A DNA stretch of 64,000 nucleotides from Pichia kudriavzevii (lineage: Eukaryota; Ascomycota; Pichiomycetes; Pichiales; Pichiaceae), in NCBI RefSeq assembly GCF_003054445.1, contig NC_042508.1:558001-622000 (forward strand), read 5' to 3'. A program made the translations under genes and the position numbers. Positions 38,505-49,197 of the stretch are shown in pieces (position 1 is the first letter of the stretch; the number at the start of each line of letters is the position of its first letter). Under the pieces are notes generated by a model that saw nothing but the letters and a program-made list of their open reading frames with translations, did not search any database and was not told the DNA's origin.

Positions 38505-39893
38505 ATGTCCTTTCTATCTTCTTTCCTCTGCTGCTTCGAACCAGATTCATCGTCTCGTCATCAAAATAACCATAGAAGAGAAGGCCAACATATCCAGTAC
38601 AGAACAATCTCTAACCACTCAAACCAACGCCTCTCCAAAACCCAGTCAAATCTACAAAGAGCTCTCACCCCTTCTCCAACTAATAAATCCCACCCTCCTT
38701 CCGGCATTCCCTCCTCTCTGAAAAACTCTTCCTTGGTCGATCCGTACAAGAATACCAAATCGTCTCCTTATAACATGGACTCCCATCAACAGAAAACCAT
38801 GTATTCTAACATAAACCCCTTATCAAGCGGTAAAACTTTAGCAAAAAACAGCACAAACAACAACAATATAGGCAACGCCATCAATAATACAAAGATTGTC
38901 AATGGCAACGCCAAAATGATTGATGCTAACAATACTGCTAAGATGTCAACGCCGCCAGAATACAAAGAACTAGTTGAAGAGATTGCGGACTCGAAAGAAT
39001 CAACAGAATCTTCGAAAAATGATGATGATGACATTGTTAGGATCCATGATAACCAAACCGCCAGTACTGATGAAATGGAGAAACCTCCTTATAATAGCCA
39101 TAATGATAGTGGCAATAATACTACCAATAACAACAATAATACCAATACTAATACCAATACCGGTAATTATACTGATCATAACCCCACTTCTGAAATGGCC
39201 AATAACATCCATAACCCAATATCCACTTATGATCCAAACAATCCTCTAAACAGCCAAATCAACAATCAAAGTTTCTATGATGATCAGTTTGGTTTGGATT
39301 TAACGGAAATCTTACCGGATCAGACTGTATCGAGTACAGGTTGGTTATTAGGTCCTCAACCTGAAAAACTAAAAGGGAAAAAATGCTTGATTCTTGATTT
39401 GGACGAAACGTTGGTTCATTCCTCCTTTAAATACGTTAGGCAATGCGATTTTGTTATACCGGTGGATATCGAAAATCAAATTCATAATGTGTATGTTATC
39501 AAAAGACCTGGTGTTGACAAGTTTTTAGAAAGAGTTGGTCAATTGTTCGAAGTTGTTGTTTTTACAGCTTCTGTTGCAAGATATGGAGACCCTCTATTAG
39601 ACATACTAGATCCACATAAAACTATTCATCATCGGTTGTTTAGAGATAGCTGTTACAATTATCAAGGAAACTATATTAAAAACTTATCTCAAATGGGTAG
39701 ACCTTTAGAAGACCTGATTATAATCGACAATTCTCCAGCCTCTTATGTCTTTCACCCTCATCATGCGGTGCCTATATCCAGTTGGTTCAGTGATTCTCAT
39801 GACTGCGAATTGACCGACCTATTACCGTTTCTTGAGGATTTGGCGTCCTCGAATGTCGATGATATACGGTTGGTACTAGATATAACCCTCTGA
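38505..39893 (+). CDS. PSR1: Psr1/Psr2-type plasma-membrane phosphatase
   Basis: A 462-residue protein. The N-terminus [13 protein letters not shown] matches Psr1/2, where paired cysteines are palmitoylated to hold the enzyme at the plasma membrane. The middle is long, Asn/Ser/Thr-rich and disordered (to about 280). The C-terminal FCP/SCP-like HAD phosphatase domain (about 290-455) has the catalytic [10 protein letters not shown] (DxDxT) and [11 protein letters not shown]. In S. cerevisiae Psr1/2 work with Whi2 in the salt and general stress response. Only one copy is seen here, so Psr1 versus Psr2 is not meaningful. An SCP-like Nem1 is excluded by the N-terminal cysteines and lack of membrane helices. 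Confidence 0.9.
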   Translation: MSFLSSFLCCFEPDSSSRHQNNHRREGQHIQYRTISNHSNQRLSKTQSNLQRALTPSPTNKSHPPSGIPSSLKNSSLVDPYKNTKSSPYNMDSHQQKTMYSNINPLSSGKTLAKNSTNNNNIGNAINNTKIVNGNAKMIDANNTAKMSTPPEYKELVEEIADSKESTESSKNDDDDIVRIHDNQTASTDEMEKPPYNSHNDSGNNTTNNNNNTNTNTNTGNYTDHNPTSEMANNIHNPISTYDPNNPLNSQINNQSFYDDQFGLDLTEILPDQTVSSTGWLLGPQPEKLKGKKCLILDLDETLVHSSFKYVRQCDFVIPVDIENQIHNVYVIKRPGVDKFLERVGQLFEVVVFTASVARYGDPLLDILDPHKTIHHRLFRDSCYNYQGNYIKNLSQMGRPLEDLIIIDNSPASYVFHPHHAVPISSWFSDSHDCELTDLLPFLEDLASSNVDDIRLVLDITL

Positions 39894-40778
39894 CAATAAG
39901 AGGGGCAGAAATGAAACCAAAATAAATTGAACCAAGCTGAACCAAATCAACCCGAAAAAGAAAGAGATAAAGAATTTAAGTATGGATGTCACTAAGTTTA
40001 TAGGGGAAAAAAGAACCATTGACTCTCGGTTGACATACTCATCAGCTAATTACATGTATTGACGACCCATTAATTGGAAACCAGGCTCCAGATTTTAAAA
40101 CTACATTCAAAAACTCCTTTTCTATCCAATGATTGATTGATATAAGTAAATAAACACGTCGTACATAGAATGCCTCCATGGTTTCCTCCTTCTTGATCGT
40201 TAATACTTGTGAGTCTTCTTTTTCCCGTTTACTTCTGTGTATTTATGTATAGTGCGGGCTGGCCCGTATGTCTACTACTGCTATATTATCTAAAATCTTC
40301 CCGTTTCAAACGACAATTCATCTCGCATTGTTCAGCTGAACTCAAATACATACCTATATTCAGGTACACTCCGTTTATGTCCAACGTATACCATAAATCT
40401 TTTTTTTTCTTTTGTCAAAATTTGTTTTATTTTTTTTTTTTGTTTTTTTTTTTCTCAGATTTCTCATATCGAGTAATTTCTCATTACTTTCAAATAGGGA
40501 GAGACATGTATTTCTCGTCGACAGTGGCGGCTGATGGTTCTTGCTATCTATGAATAACATATATAGAGTACACACAGACACACAGGAAATTTGGTCTTAC
40601 TTGACTCAATCTACGCGAGATATCTCCTATTTACTTTTCATCGAGTGAGCATATTTTCACATCATAACAAACAAGAGAAAGGATATCAACAAACTGCCCC
40701 CTCTTTCTTCACAGTTCAACCAAATTTTGAAACCACAATTTTAGATTATTGAAACATTAAACTATTAACTCTACAGAT
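39894..40778. other. DHH1 upstream region
   Basis: 0.9 kb with long T-runs (40398-40455). A 114-codon plus-strand frame (40209-40553) is mostly phenylalanine from those T-runs and is unlikely to be a gene. Confidence 0.5.
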
Positions 40779-42098
40779 ATGACAACCGAAAGTTGGAAAA
40801 ATCAACTCAACATACCCACCAAAGATTCACGTCCGCAGACAGACGATGTGGTTGGATCCAAAGACGCAACATTCGAAAGTTTCAACCTCAAAAGAGAATT
40901 ACTCATGGGCTTGTTTGAAGCAGGATTCGAGAAACCTTCCCCAATTCAAGAAGAGGCGATTCCAATTGCATTGATGGGCAGAGACATATTGGCACGTGCT
41001 AAAAATGGTACTGGTAAGACAGGTGCCTTTGTAATTCCAACTTTAGAGAAAATAAAACCAAAGGTGGATAAAATCCAGGCTTTAATCTTGGTACCAACTA
41101 GAGAATTGGCATTACAGACTGCACATGTTGTCAAAACTTTTTCCAGACATATGGGATTGCAGGTCATGGTTACCACTGGTGGTACTTCATTAAGGGATGA
41201 TATTGTTAGATTACACGACCCGGTTCACGTCTTGGTAGGATCCCCAGGTAGAGTCCTAGATTTGGCAGCTAGAGGTATCGCTAAATTGGATTCGTGTAAC
41301 ATGTTTGTCATGGACGAAGCAGATAAGATGCTAAGTCCTGAATTCCAAAACATTGTTGAACAAATTCTATTATTCTTACCTTACAAAAACTCTCCAAATG
41401 GTAAAATCAAAGACTATCAAACTTTATTATTTAGTGCAACATTTCCAAGAACCGTTGAAGCCTTCATGAAGAAACATTTATACAAACCTTATGAAATCAA
41501 TCTAATGGACGAACTAACCTTAAAAGGTATAACCCAGTATTACGCATTCGTTGATGAAAAACAAAAGTTGCATTGTCTTAACACTTTATTTTCCAAATTA
41601 CAGATTAACCAGGCAATTATATTTTGCAACTCTGCTAATAGAGTAGAGTTATTGGCGAAAAAAATCACAGAATTAGACTATTCATGTTATTATTCTCATT
41701 CAAGAATGAAACAAGCTGATAGAAATAAGGTCTTTCATGAATTTAGACAGGGAAGAGTTAGAAACTTAGTTTGTACAGATTTACTAACTAGAGGTATAGA
41801 CATTCAAGCTGTTAATGTTGTCATCAATTTCGATTTCCCTAAAAATGCAGAAACTTATCTTCACAGAATTGGTAGATCTGGTAGATTTGGCCATTATGGT
41901 CTAGCAATTAATTTAATCAACTGGAACGATAGATTTAGCTTATATCAAATTGAACAAGAACTAGGTACCGAAATCAAACCAATTCCTGCTAATATCGATG
42001 AATCATTATATGTTGTTCAGGAACCAAGTACAGTTCCAAGGCCTTTTAAAGCAAATGTCAGGCATCAACAAGATCAACAAGAACAGCCAGATCAGTAA
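40779..42098 (+). CDS. DHH1: Dhh1 DEAD-box RNA helicase
   Basis: A 439-residue cytoplasmic helicase of the Dhh1/DDX6 family, an activator of decapping and translational repressor in P-bodies. Complete motif set: Q-motif [21 protein letters not shown] (I), PTRELALQ (Ia), DEAD (VMDEADKM), LFSATFP (III), and [10 protein letters not shown] (VI). [19 protein letters not shown] at the end of RecA2 is diagnostic of Dhh1 rather than eIF4A. The C-terminal tail after the core is short (about 30 residues, Gln-rich), against about 80 in S. cerevisiae Dhh1 (506 residues). ATG at 40779 is the only sensible start. Confidence 0.96.
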   Translation: MTTESWKNQLNIPTKDSRPQTDDVVGSKDATFESFNLKRELLMGLFEAGFEKPSPIQEEAIPIALMGRDILARAKNGTGKTGAFVIPTLEKIKPKVDKIQALILVPTRELALQTAHVVKTFSRHMGLQVMVTTGGTSLRDDIVRLHDPVHVLVGSPGRVLDLAARGIAKLDSCNMFVMDEADKMLSPEFQNIVEQILLFLPYKNSPNGKIKDYQTLLFSATFPRTVEAFMKKHLYKPYEINLMDELTLKGITQYYAFVDEKQKLHCLNTLFSKLQINQAIIFCNSANRVELLAKKITELDYSCYYSHSRMKQADRNKVFHEFRQGRVRNLVCTDLLTRGIDIQAVNVVINFDFPKNAETYLHRIGRSGRFGHYGLAINLINWNDRFSLYQIEQELGTEIKPIPANIDESLYVVQEPSTVPRPFKANVRHQQDQQEQPDQ

Positions 42099-43350
42099 GT
42101 GATCCTTGCTATATTTGACCATGACTAGTTGATAAATGGATTCTTCCTTTTATACTATTACACACTTTTTCTTTTTTTTTTATGTTTCAATTGTTTAAAC
42201 ACTCTTTTATGAGAGGTGGTTTTTTTTACACATATACAAATGGCGTCTAATTGATGTAACCTTTTTTTTATACCTTTTGTTTATAGAATTGAGAATAGAA
42301 TAGAAAGAAAGAAGAAGTAAAAAAATACGCTATGATGCTGGAAGTCCCATTGAACAAATAAATGAAAGAATCTTCTCTTTTCAATTCTTCGGGGATAATG
42401 ATAAAGGTACACTAGCTATCATACCACTCTTACTCGTGCAACGTCTAACTTCTTCTTCAACGATTTACAACCGGATATCCTCCTTGTTACAGTAAAGCAG
42501 AACACATTAATATCATACGTTAGCGCTAAAGAACAATTGCATGTAATTTGAGGGGAATTGTATATATCATTTATATTGTGAATACTGTAACCTTATTTGG
42601 AGCCAGTGACTAGATGGACAGCATGATTAACAAAACTTTCCATTTATTTAGGCATGTATAGAATTATTATGCTTAAGTTTTTTATAGAGCTACTAACTTC
42701 CTAGTTGGGAAGTCACGTGAGTAGTCCTGGTAATCTGTAGCTTAAATTATGTTGAACACTGGGGTCTTTTGTGAATGTTTTTAACTCACCAACTCTTAAA
42801 ATCTCTCCTCCTAAAGGGAGATAAACATAAACTAATATAGAAGAAAAACCATTTAGTTGAAAAGTGGACTGTTATAGTCGTCGAATTACCTAGGATAGAT
42901 AACCTACAACATACTGAAATAAATCCAGAAAGATAATTCTGAAAAAATTCAGAGGTTATTAGTGCTTAGCATCGAGTATAAGCATTTGCTGACTTTTGGT
43001 GTTTGCTTAAAAAGTCATTAATAAAGCTTCTAAGTTGGTGGAATACGCTTTTTGACAATATGCATTTTGCTGCTTGTATTTTTTGAAACATTAGGCCAGG
43101 ATGAAGTATTAATTGACTGCATGTTGTACTATTTAAATCATCGATTAAAAAACAGTAAACTCCTTGTGATACATTTTCTTAAAGTAGAAAATTTGAAAAA
43201 AAAACTAATAAAAAATTTTCAAAGTTATTTCAACAACCCCTAGAGGGTCTTTAATTATTAATTTTTTCAGTCTAAAAAATCATATAAGTTTACGTAAAAG
43301 GAAGAGGTTTTTGAGATATATTTTTGCCAGATATTTATTTTTCAAGCAAT
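42099..43350. other. Intergenic DHH1 / tRNA-Arg
   Basis: 1.25 kb AT-rich DNA without a convincing protein gene. T-runs follow DHH1. A 162-bp segment 42750-42911 begins TGTTG and ends CAACA, but I could not support it as an LTR (see rejected). A 63-codon frame near 43052-43243 looks random. Confidence 0.45.
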
Positions 43351-43423
43351 GCCCGTGTAGCGTAATGGTTAACGCGTTTGACTTCTAATCAAAAGATTCT
43401 GGGTTCGACTCCCAGCATGGGTG
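43351..43423 (+). tRNA. tRNA-Arg (anticodon UCU)
   Basis: A 73-nt intronless cloverleaf. Acceptor GCCCGTG pairs with CATGGGT with a G discriminator. The D arm includes TAGCGTAATGG. Anticodon stem TTTGA/TCAAA has loop CTTCTAA (anticodon TCT, reading AGA). The T arm is CTGGG-TTCGACT-CCCAG. It resembles the S. cerevisiae tRNA-Arg(UCU) through the D and anticodon arms. A T7 pol III terminator lies at about 43440-43446. CCA is not encoded, as normal for eukaryotes. Confidence 0.97.
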
Positions 43424-43618
43424 CTGGCATTAGCTTATATTTTTTTAAATTTTCGAGGTTTTTTTGCATTATTTAAAACCTAAGAATGACTTAAAAGAAA
43501 CTAAATATTAAAGAGACATATAGTAAGATATTTAGAATATGAGCTATGATATAAGAAATTTGGAATGGGAAGCCAGGAAGTTATATTTTTTGATACCGTC
43601 AGTTAGGAGAAAATGCAA

Positions 43619-43952
43619 CTAATTCTTCTTGCCCTTCTTTTTTTGAGCAGATTTTACAATAACCATCCCAATGAAGGTAGTCACTAGAGTAACACCTAAA
43701 ATCAAAGCAATAACAGGCAATGCAATGGCGTAGTATCTAGGCAAAAAAAAGTTTTGGAGAATGTTATCTTCGGCAAGGAACGGAGTTATGAATGTCCAGA
43801 TAGTGTAATATGCAAATATGAAAGTTGCCAATAACAACATTATCAATCCCACTTGTTGATCTTTCTATTTTGAAACAAATTGAGAATAGTGGTAACTAGT
43901 TAGTATATATTGCACACATTAGGCAGTAATTGTTATCATCTCTACAAACCAT
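43619..43952 (-). CDS. DPM2: Dpm2, regulatory subunit of dolichol-phosphate-mannose synthase
   Basis: The conserved part (GLIMLLLATFIFAYYTIWTFITPFL, then FLPRYYAIALPVIALILG) aligns with human DPM2: two transmembrane helices, PRxYA between them and a Lys-rich tail. Homologues continue upstream of the first plain ATG, and the frame does so too (KDQQVGLI, compare TDQVVGLG in human). I infer exon 2 = 43619-43864 and an intron 43865-43949 with TACTAAC branch (43899-43905) and TAG acceptor. The only well-placed ATG is at 43950-43952, directly followed by donor GTTTGT. That gives 82 residues with the intron right after the start codon. The donor is non-standard, so the 5' end is less certain than the product. 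Dpm2 stabilises a multi-subunit Dpm1 in the ER; S. cerevisiae lacks it. Confidence 0.75.
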
Positions 43953-44659
43953 TGTACTTTTAATTGTTTAGAGCTTGTGTCCTAAGGAGCACAACGAAAT
44001 GTTTAGTGACGTGGTTCTAATTACAATCCACGAGTTTCTTAATTCTTAACACGTCGCTGCATAGCGAGACAGGATTTGAGGGGAGAAAAAAAAAAACAAA
44101 AAAGAGAAGGATTATTAAACTGAAAGAGTAAGTTCCATACACGGTTGTGCTACTACACAATCAATTTTGTTGATGGGAATTTCCTACCGTGAAATACCGT
44201 TGACATCAGAACAGCCGTTGAAGTTGACGGGACTTTTCTGGTTCTCTTCAACTTAAGATTTTGATCGAATGGTGCTAAATTCTAAACATCGAAATTTGTT
44301 CTCGCTTAAGTTACCCGAATTGGTATGTCTGGTATTGATAAGGAGTAGCTACAGCATTTCAAGTTTACGTATTGTGTTCTCCATTATTGATAACAGTCCT
44401 CAAAGATAAGTTTTTAGCTTCCCCACGACAACAATACCCCAAACAGGTAACAGGTTTGTGCGTGTATGAATATGTGGGAATGGGAATGGATTTCCGACAA
44501 ATGAATGATTCTTTGGATCTGAGAGGAGAGATAAGCTTCCAGTTTAGTACAGCTATAAAAGATACCTTAACTCTTTTGCTGCGAGCACCAATGATGTGAT
44601 CAACTGACTTATTCAAAAAGTCTCTCTTTCTATTTTCTCTAGATTAGCAGAACTCAGCA
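43953..44659. other. Divergent promoter DPM2 / HOL1-type transporter
   Basis: 0.7 kb. TATAAAAG at 44554-44561 lies 98 bp before the transporter ATG and is a plausible TATA box. Short upstream frames follow, including ATGATGTGA at 44591-44599. An 83-codon minus-strand frame is not convincing. Confidence 0.5.
44554..44561 (+). promoter_or_regulatory. TATA box of HOL1-type gene
   Basis: TATAAAAG 98 bp upstream of the start codon. The spacing fits a yeast TATA promoter. Confidence 0.5.
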
Positions 44660-46345
44660 ATGGATACAAAAATGGCTGAAAATCTAGAACCCTTAAAGAC
44701 CAGGGCCACTATTTTGGAAGAAGTCGAAAACGATTGGGTTCCCGGTACCGTTTACTTAGTGGATATTCAACATAACCTATCGGTTCAACATAATGGGAAG
44801 TCGGATATAGTTTTAATCCCACAGCCATCGGATGACCCCAACGACCCATTAAAATGGTCCAAATGGAAAAAGGAGTTTCAGTTTTTCATTCTTTTTTATT
44901 GGTCTTTCTTAACAGCAGTTGCAACTAACTGGAATGGACCTGTTTGGTCTATTTGGGTTGACATATTTAAGACTTCATACACCACACTAAACGCCACTTC
45001 TGCAATGTGTTGGTTGGGACTCGGTGTAGGTTGTTTGTTTCTACAACCAACGGCTATGTCACTTGGTAGAAGGTTTGTTTATTTGTTTGCAACGATTCTA
45101 CAAACAGTAGGTAACATCATTGGTGGAGTAAGTAAAAATATCGGTGAGTTGTATGGAGTCAACATTCTCACTGGCTTTGCGGGTGCACCATGTGACTCAT
45201 TGGTGCAGATATCAACAACAGATATTTTTTTTCAACATGAAAGAGCAACGAGAATATCATTATTAACGTTTGCCCTTTATTCAGGTTCGTATCTTGGTCC
45301 ATTTGTTGCTGGTTATATTGTTGACAATGAAACGTTAGGTTGGAGATGGTGCTATTGGTTTTTGGTTATCTTTTTTGGAAGTTTATTCGGTATCCAGTTA
45401 TTTTTCATGGAAGATTCCACATTTGTTGGACAGAGAAAAAATTACACACAAGAGGGTAAAGAGATCTTAACAGAAGTCTTAAGCAAAGAAGAAAATATCA
45501 TTGACGATATATCCAATGAAAAGGACAATGTTATTCTAGATATCAGAGAAACAGATAAGAACAGTATGTTACCCCAGAAAAGAACATACTTTGAGAAACT
45601 CAAACCAATGGAAACCAGATACAACGATAAGAGACCATGGTACAAAATTTTCCTTCGTCCAACATGTGTATTGCTTTTACCGGCAGTTACGTGGGGTGGG
45701 TTTTCATATGGGGTCTCAGTGATGTGGTTATCTTTGATTGCTACAACGCAGTCAGAATTCTTCTCAGTGGAGCCGTACAATATGAGTCCAGCTGCCGTCG
45801 GTAACACCAACCTTGCATCATTAATTGGTAGTTTTTTAGGCATGATTTGGGGTGGTCCATTATCCGATCGGTTTGTTGCTTGGAAGGCCAGGAGAAACAA
45901 TGGTATTCTTGAGCCTGAATTTAGATTATGGTTCATGGTTGTTCCGGCACTAGTCACAGCAGGGGGTCTTCTACTTTACGGGATTGGCATGAACAACGGC
46001 ATTAACTGGGTAGGACCAGCTGGCTTTGGTATGGGGTTTTTAGGTTTTGGTATTGGGTCTAGCGGGGCAATCATTCTCACGTATGCTTTGGATTCTTATC
46101 CACAGTTTCAGAGTGAGAGCATGGTGATGATGTTATTTATCAGAAACATGATTGGTATGGGATTTACATTTGCAATCCAGCCATGGCTGGACACAGATGG
46201 TACAGTTACAACGACGTGGCTAATGTTCATGTTGTCTGTGATTTTCAATTTCTCCTGTTTGATTTTCATCAAATGGGGGAAAAAATGGAGAATCATGACA
46301 AAGAACTACTATTTGAAATGCTCTGATCCTGATTTCTTCTTTTGA
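44660..46345 (+). CDS. HOL1: HOL1-type DHA1 major-facilitator transporter (polyamine/cation)
   Basis: A 561-residue transporter with about 12 transmembrane segments, a long N-terminal cytosolic part and a central loop (about 260-320). Family signatures shared with S. cerevisiae Hol1: VLIPQPSDDPNDPLKWSKWKKE before TM1, DIFFQHE, LGPFVAGYI, GGPLSDRFVAWKARRNNGILE (motif A-like loop with RxxNGILEPEFRL), and GFGMGFLGFGIGSSG. S. cerevisiae Hol1 is the high-affinity polyamine importer. The RNNGILEPEFRL stretch places this protein in that subgroup; other DHA1 drug-H+ antiporters differ there. Substrate is inferred from family only. Intact frame and ATG; the tail DFFF is unusual but short. Confidence 0.82.
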   Translation: MDTKMAENLEPLKTRATILEEVENDWVPGTVYLVDIQHNLSVQHNGKSDIVLIPQPSDDPNDPLKWSKWKKEFQFFILFYWSFLTAVATNWNGPVWSIWVDIFKTSYTTLNATSAMCWLGLGVGCLFLQPTAMSLGRRFVYLFATILQTVGNIIGGVSKNIGELYGVNILTGFAGAPCDSLVQISTTDIFFQHERATRISLLTFALYSGSYLGPFVAGYIVDNETLGWRWCYWFLVIFFGSLFGIQLFFMEDSTFVGQRKNYTQEGKEILTEVLSKEENIIDDISNEKDNVILDIRETDKNSMLPQKRTYFEKLKPMETRYNDKRPWYKIFLRPTCVLLLPAVTWGGFSYGVSVMWLSLIATTQSEFFSVEPYNMSPAAVGNTNLASLIGSFLGMIWGGPLSDRFVAWKARRNNGILEPEFRLWFMVVPALVTAGGLLLYGIGMNNGINWVGPAGFGMGFLGFGIGSSGAIILTYALDSYPQFQSESMVMMLFIRNMIGMGFTFAIQPWLDTDGTVTTTWLMFMLSVIFNFSCLIFIKWGKKWRIMTKNYYLKCSDPDFFF

Positions 46346-47195
46346 TCAAGTTAAGTTATGCTTTGTTTTCTTTCTCTTTTCTAAATTCTGGATTTGTTTC
46401 AGATTATTACTATCTAAAGTGTAGCATCTTTGTATGATAAGGACAAAAAAAAAGGGGTAATCTTGCAGACCGAGCTCAACAGAATACATCGTGACTACTA
46501 GTTTGGGAGGATTCGGGCTAGGATATAAAGTAAACCTTCTCGTGATTGGTGATTGTGTTGGGAATTGCCTACATAGAAGAAATAGAACTCACAACCTTTT
46601 TTCATTTGGAGTATAAATTTCAGCCAATCAGGGCAAAAGAAATAAGCAAATTGTCTGATAAAAGTCAACAGATCTCTGATGCTTTTATCAGTCGACATAT
46701 TTATGGGATAACTGGATCACCAGCAACTGGTATTAGAGCATGTACAGCAAGAACGAGAAGTACAGAGGTACATGCAGAGACAATGTTTCAATTTAGTAGC
46801 AATAAATTTTAAGTCCGGTTCCCGGCTCCGGACACTGAGTAACCGTTAGGATAAGTGCGCAGGTAACTTCAACATAGGGGGAAGGGGTTGAGGAAGATAT
46901 ATTGAAGCCTGTAAATTCCGGGAATTTCCAGAAAGCCCTTGAGTTACAATCTTCCACTCTATAGGTGTTGATGACGATAGTGATACGTGTAATAAACCAC
47001 AAAAGTAAACGGCTGTTTGCGTGAGGAAAAGTCTGGAAGTTCTTCGGTCATTGTGATTACCAAAATTTGTAAGGAAAGGTCCTCGTGAGAAAATATTATT
47101 TAGCTGTGATTTAACTCGTCCATGTCCACCTCCTCTTTTTTCTTCATAGCAATTGCCCTTCTTCCCATTACATTCGGAACTAACCCCGTAACACC
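46346..47195. other. SOD2 upstream region
   Basis: 0.85 kb. It contains an inverted repeat CTGATAAAAG...CTTTTATCAG (46655-46691) and a short GC-rich hairpin GTCCGG...CCGGAC (46813-46833). Overlapping short frames on both strands look random. No RNA gene was recognised. Confidence 0.5.
46655..46691. repeat. 10-bp inverted repeat with GATAA cores
   Basis: CTGATAAAAG (46655-46664) and CTTTTATCAG (46682-46691), loop 17 nt. Each arm carries TGATAA, a GATA-factor-like core. Position is about 500 bp upstream of SOD2 and 310 bp downstream of the transporter stop. Confidence 0.5.
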
Positions 47196-47864
47196 ATGTT
47201 TTCTGCATTAAGAACGTCCGCTGTCAGAGTCAACACCTCTTTCATTAGAAACTCCATTAGAACCAAGGTTTCTCTTCCAGAATTGAAGTATAAATTTACC
47301 GAGTTAGAACCATTCATTTCTGCTGATTTGAACACTTTGCACTACACTAAGCACCATCAAACCTACGTCAATGGTATCAACCAAGCCTTAGAACAACATG
47401 CACAAGCAGAAGCTGCTGGTGATTTGAAGAAATGCGTTGAATTACAACAAAACATCAAGTTCCACGGCGGTGGTTACCAAAACCATTGTTTATACTGGGA
47501 ATCTTTAGCACCACAATCCAATGGCGGTGGTAAGTTGCCATCTGAAGATAGCGGCCTATACAAGGCAGTCACCACACAATATGGTTCTTTTGAAAACTTA
47601 ATCAAGAAGGCTAATGCAGCTTTAGCTGGTGTCCAAGGTTCTGGCTGGGTTTTCATTGCCAAGAACACCGACAATGGCGCAATTGAGATTGTCCAAAGGT
47701 ACAACCACGAAACTTGTTCTGGCAACTTGAAACCGCTACTTGCTCTTGATGCCTGGGAACACGCTTATTACTTACAGTACAAGAACGTCAAGGCTGAATT
47801 TTTCTCTGCTATCTGGAATGTTGCTAACTGGGCTGAAGCTTCCAGAAAATACGATCAAGCATGA
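47196..47864 (+). CDS. SOD2: Mitochondrial manganese superoxide dismutase
   Basis: A 222-residue protein. A basic presequence (MFSALRTSAVRVNTSFIRNSIRTK) targets it to the matrix, where it converts superoxide to hydrogen peroxide and oxygen. Mature domain signatures: LPELKYKFTELEPFIS, the Mn-ligand histidine in LHYTKHHQTYV, GGGYQNHCLYWE, and the signature DAWEHAYYLQY with the Asp and His ligands. The metal-specificity region GSGWVFIA is of the Mn type. Length as in S. cerevisiae Sod2 (233). It converges with AHA1 109 bp downstream. Confidence 0.97.
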   Translation: MFSALRTSAVRVNTSFIRNSIRTKVSLPELKYKFTELEPFISADLNTLHYTKHHQTYVNGINQALEQHAQAEAAGDLKKCVELQQNIKFHGGGYQNHCLYWESLAPQSNGGGKLPSEDSGLYKAVTTQYGSFENLIKKANAALAGVQGSGWVFIAKNTDNGAIEIVQRYNHETCSGNLKPLLALDAWEHAYYLQYKNVKAEFFSAIWNVANWAEASRKYDQA

Positions 47865-47973
47865 TTGTCATTCTCTTTTTCATTTTCTAAGACCGACTAT
47901 ATAAGATACATGTATTCATCAATTTATTCTTTTGAACATTTCATCAATTAAAATATAGAGCTTTTAGAAAACC

Positions 47974-48954
47974 TTACAAAACTGCGCCAAAACCAAAGGT
48001 CAATTTGATGGCCTTGAAGTACTTATCTTTGAAGTTCTCCTCCACTAGTTCTTCCTCACCAACTGGAACGCCATTCATTGAAACATTCATAATAGTTTCT
48101 CCATGCCCTTGGTCAAACGTAAAGGTAACTTTAACATAATGTCCTTGTTTCCAACTACTAATTCTCCACAACATTTCAATTTCCTTATTTTCCACCAATC
48201 TTAAGATTTTACCCTCAACACCACCACCGAAGAGCTTGAATTCGGCACCAACCTTTGGTTCGATGCCACCGGGTGGAGACCTGGTCCACATAGCTACTCT
48301 TTGTGGATCCAACAATGTTATATATAATTGTTCTGCCGTCGTATTGAATTCCGTACTCAAGTTCAGCTTCGAGATGTTGTATTTCTGGGCATACTCGGGA
48401 AGTGGCGTTGACTTACTTTCACTCTTTGAATTACCTTTGTTAAGTGTCGTTTTTTCTTTGATGACTGGTTTCATGTGGCTCATGTTTTGATTACCCTTTG
48501 TAAATGTAGACATAACTTGATCTTCATCGACTTGGATATCTGAGCCATGAACATTGATTAAAGTTGGACCAAAATCTTCCAAAATGGTCCTGATTTTTGG
48601 AATCAACTTAGATCTGATTAAAACCCTGGTTTTTTCATCGACTCTTTCATCTAAGTTGAACTGGTATTCATGAGGTTCGGTATCATACATGACCTCAGGA
48701 ATACTAATGACCCCTTTGTGACCTGTGCTAGATTCATAATTAATTTCAATCGACATGTCAAATAACGAAATGACCTTGCCCTTGCGTTGGCAAACCTCAC
48801 AATCGCCATCTACCTTCTTCACAGAAGTCAATTTGACTGTAGTTGAATCATCCTGAGCTTCAACATTCTTCAATTTCTCATCAAAGTAGGCACGAGCCCA
48901 GTCAATACAATTCTTGTCGACCCAGTGCCAGTTATTTGGGTTTTGAACAACCAT
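47974..48954 (-). CDS. AHA1: Aha1, Hsp90 ATPase-activating co-chaperone
   Basis: A 326-residue protein. The N-terminal Aha1_N domain begins MVVQNPNNWHWVDKNCIDWAR, almost identical to S. cerevisiae Aha1, and binds the Hsp90 middle domain. A Lys/Ser-rich linker (about 170-190) leads to the C-terminal AHSA1/START-like domain (LSTEFNTTAEQLYITLLDPQRVAMWTRSPP...WRISSWKQGHYVKVTFTF). It stimulates Hsp90 ATP hydrolysis in the cytosol. The frame opens upstream to a TTG at 48984, but the conserved MVV start is the ATG at 48954. Confidence 0.96.
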   Translation of the reverse strand: MVVQNPNNWHWVDKNCIDWARAYFDEKLKNVEAQDDSTTVKLTSVKKVDGDCEVCQRKGKVISLFDMSIEINYESSTGHKGVISIPEVMYDTEPHEYQFNLDERVDEKTRVLIRSKLIPKIRTILEDFGPTLINVHGSDIQVDEDQVMSTFTKGNQNMSHMKPVIKEKTTLNKGNSKSESKSTPLPEYAQKYNISKLNLSTEFNTTAEQLYITLLDPQRVAMWTRSPPGGIEPKVGAEFKLFGGGVEGKILRLVENKEIEMLWRISSWKQGHYVKVTFTFDQGHGETIMNVSMNGVPVGEEELVEENFKDKYFKAIKLTFGFGAVL

Positions 48955-49197
48955 TTTGTTTCCTTGATAGCGGTTGGAAGCCAATTGTGTATGTTAAAGG
49001 AGAAGAAGGAAAGCAAGTACATTCTAAATTAAAGGAAATTCTATTTAATTCGTATCTAAGTGCAGTTGAGATTTCAAAATACCATGTACGCGTGTGTAGA
49101 GAACTTTCCAGAAATCCAGATATTTCCATTTTGAGTTTACATATAGAGAAGACTATAGTAATTACGTACCTATATGCAATCGTATTCATGTAATTGA

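Noticed and set aside
38473-38721. 82-codon frame overlapping the start of the PSR-type gene
   Set aside because: Shadow frame of the conserved phosphatase gene, whose [10 protein letters not shown] start is diagnostic.
40209-40553. 114-codon frame upstream of DHH1
   Set aside because: Phenylalanine runs come from poly-T; otherwise featureless.
42750-42911. Possible solo LTR (TGTTG...CAACA ends) 440 bp upstream of the tRNA gene
   Set aside because: Only five-base inverted ends; the flanking five-base sequences do not match as a target duplication, and no second copy or internal element is visible. Chance is a sufficient explanation.
46498-47208. Overlapping short frames between the transporter and SOD2
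   Set aside because: Mutually overlapping on both strands, with no conserved features.
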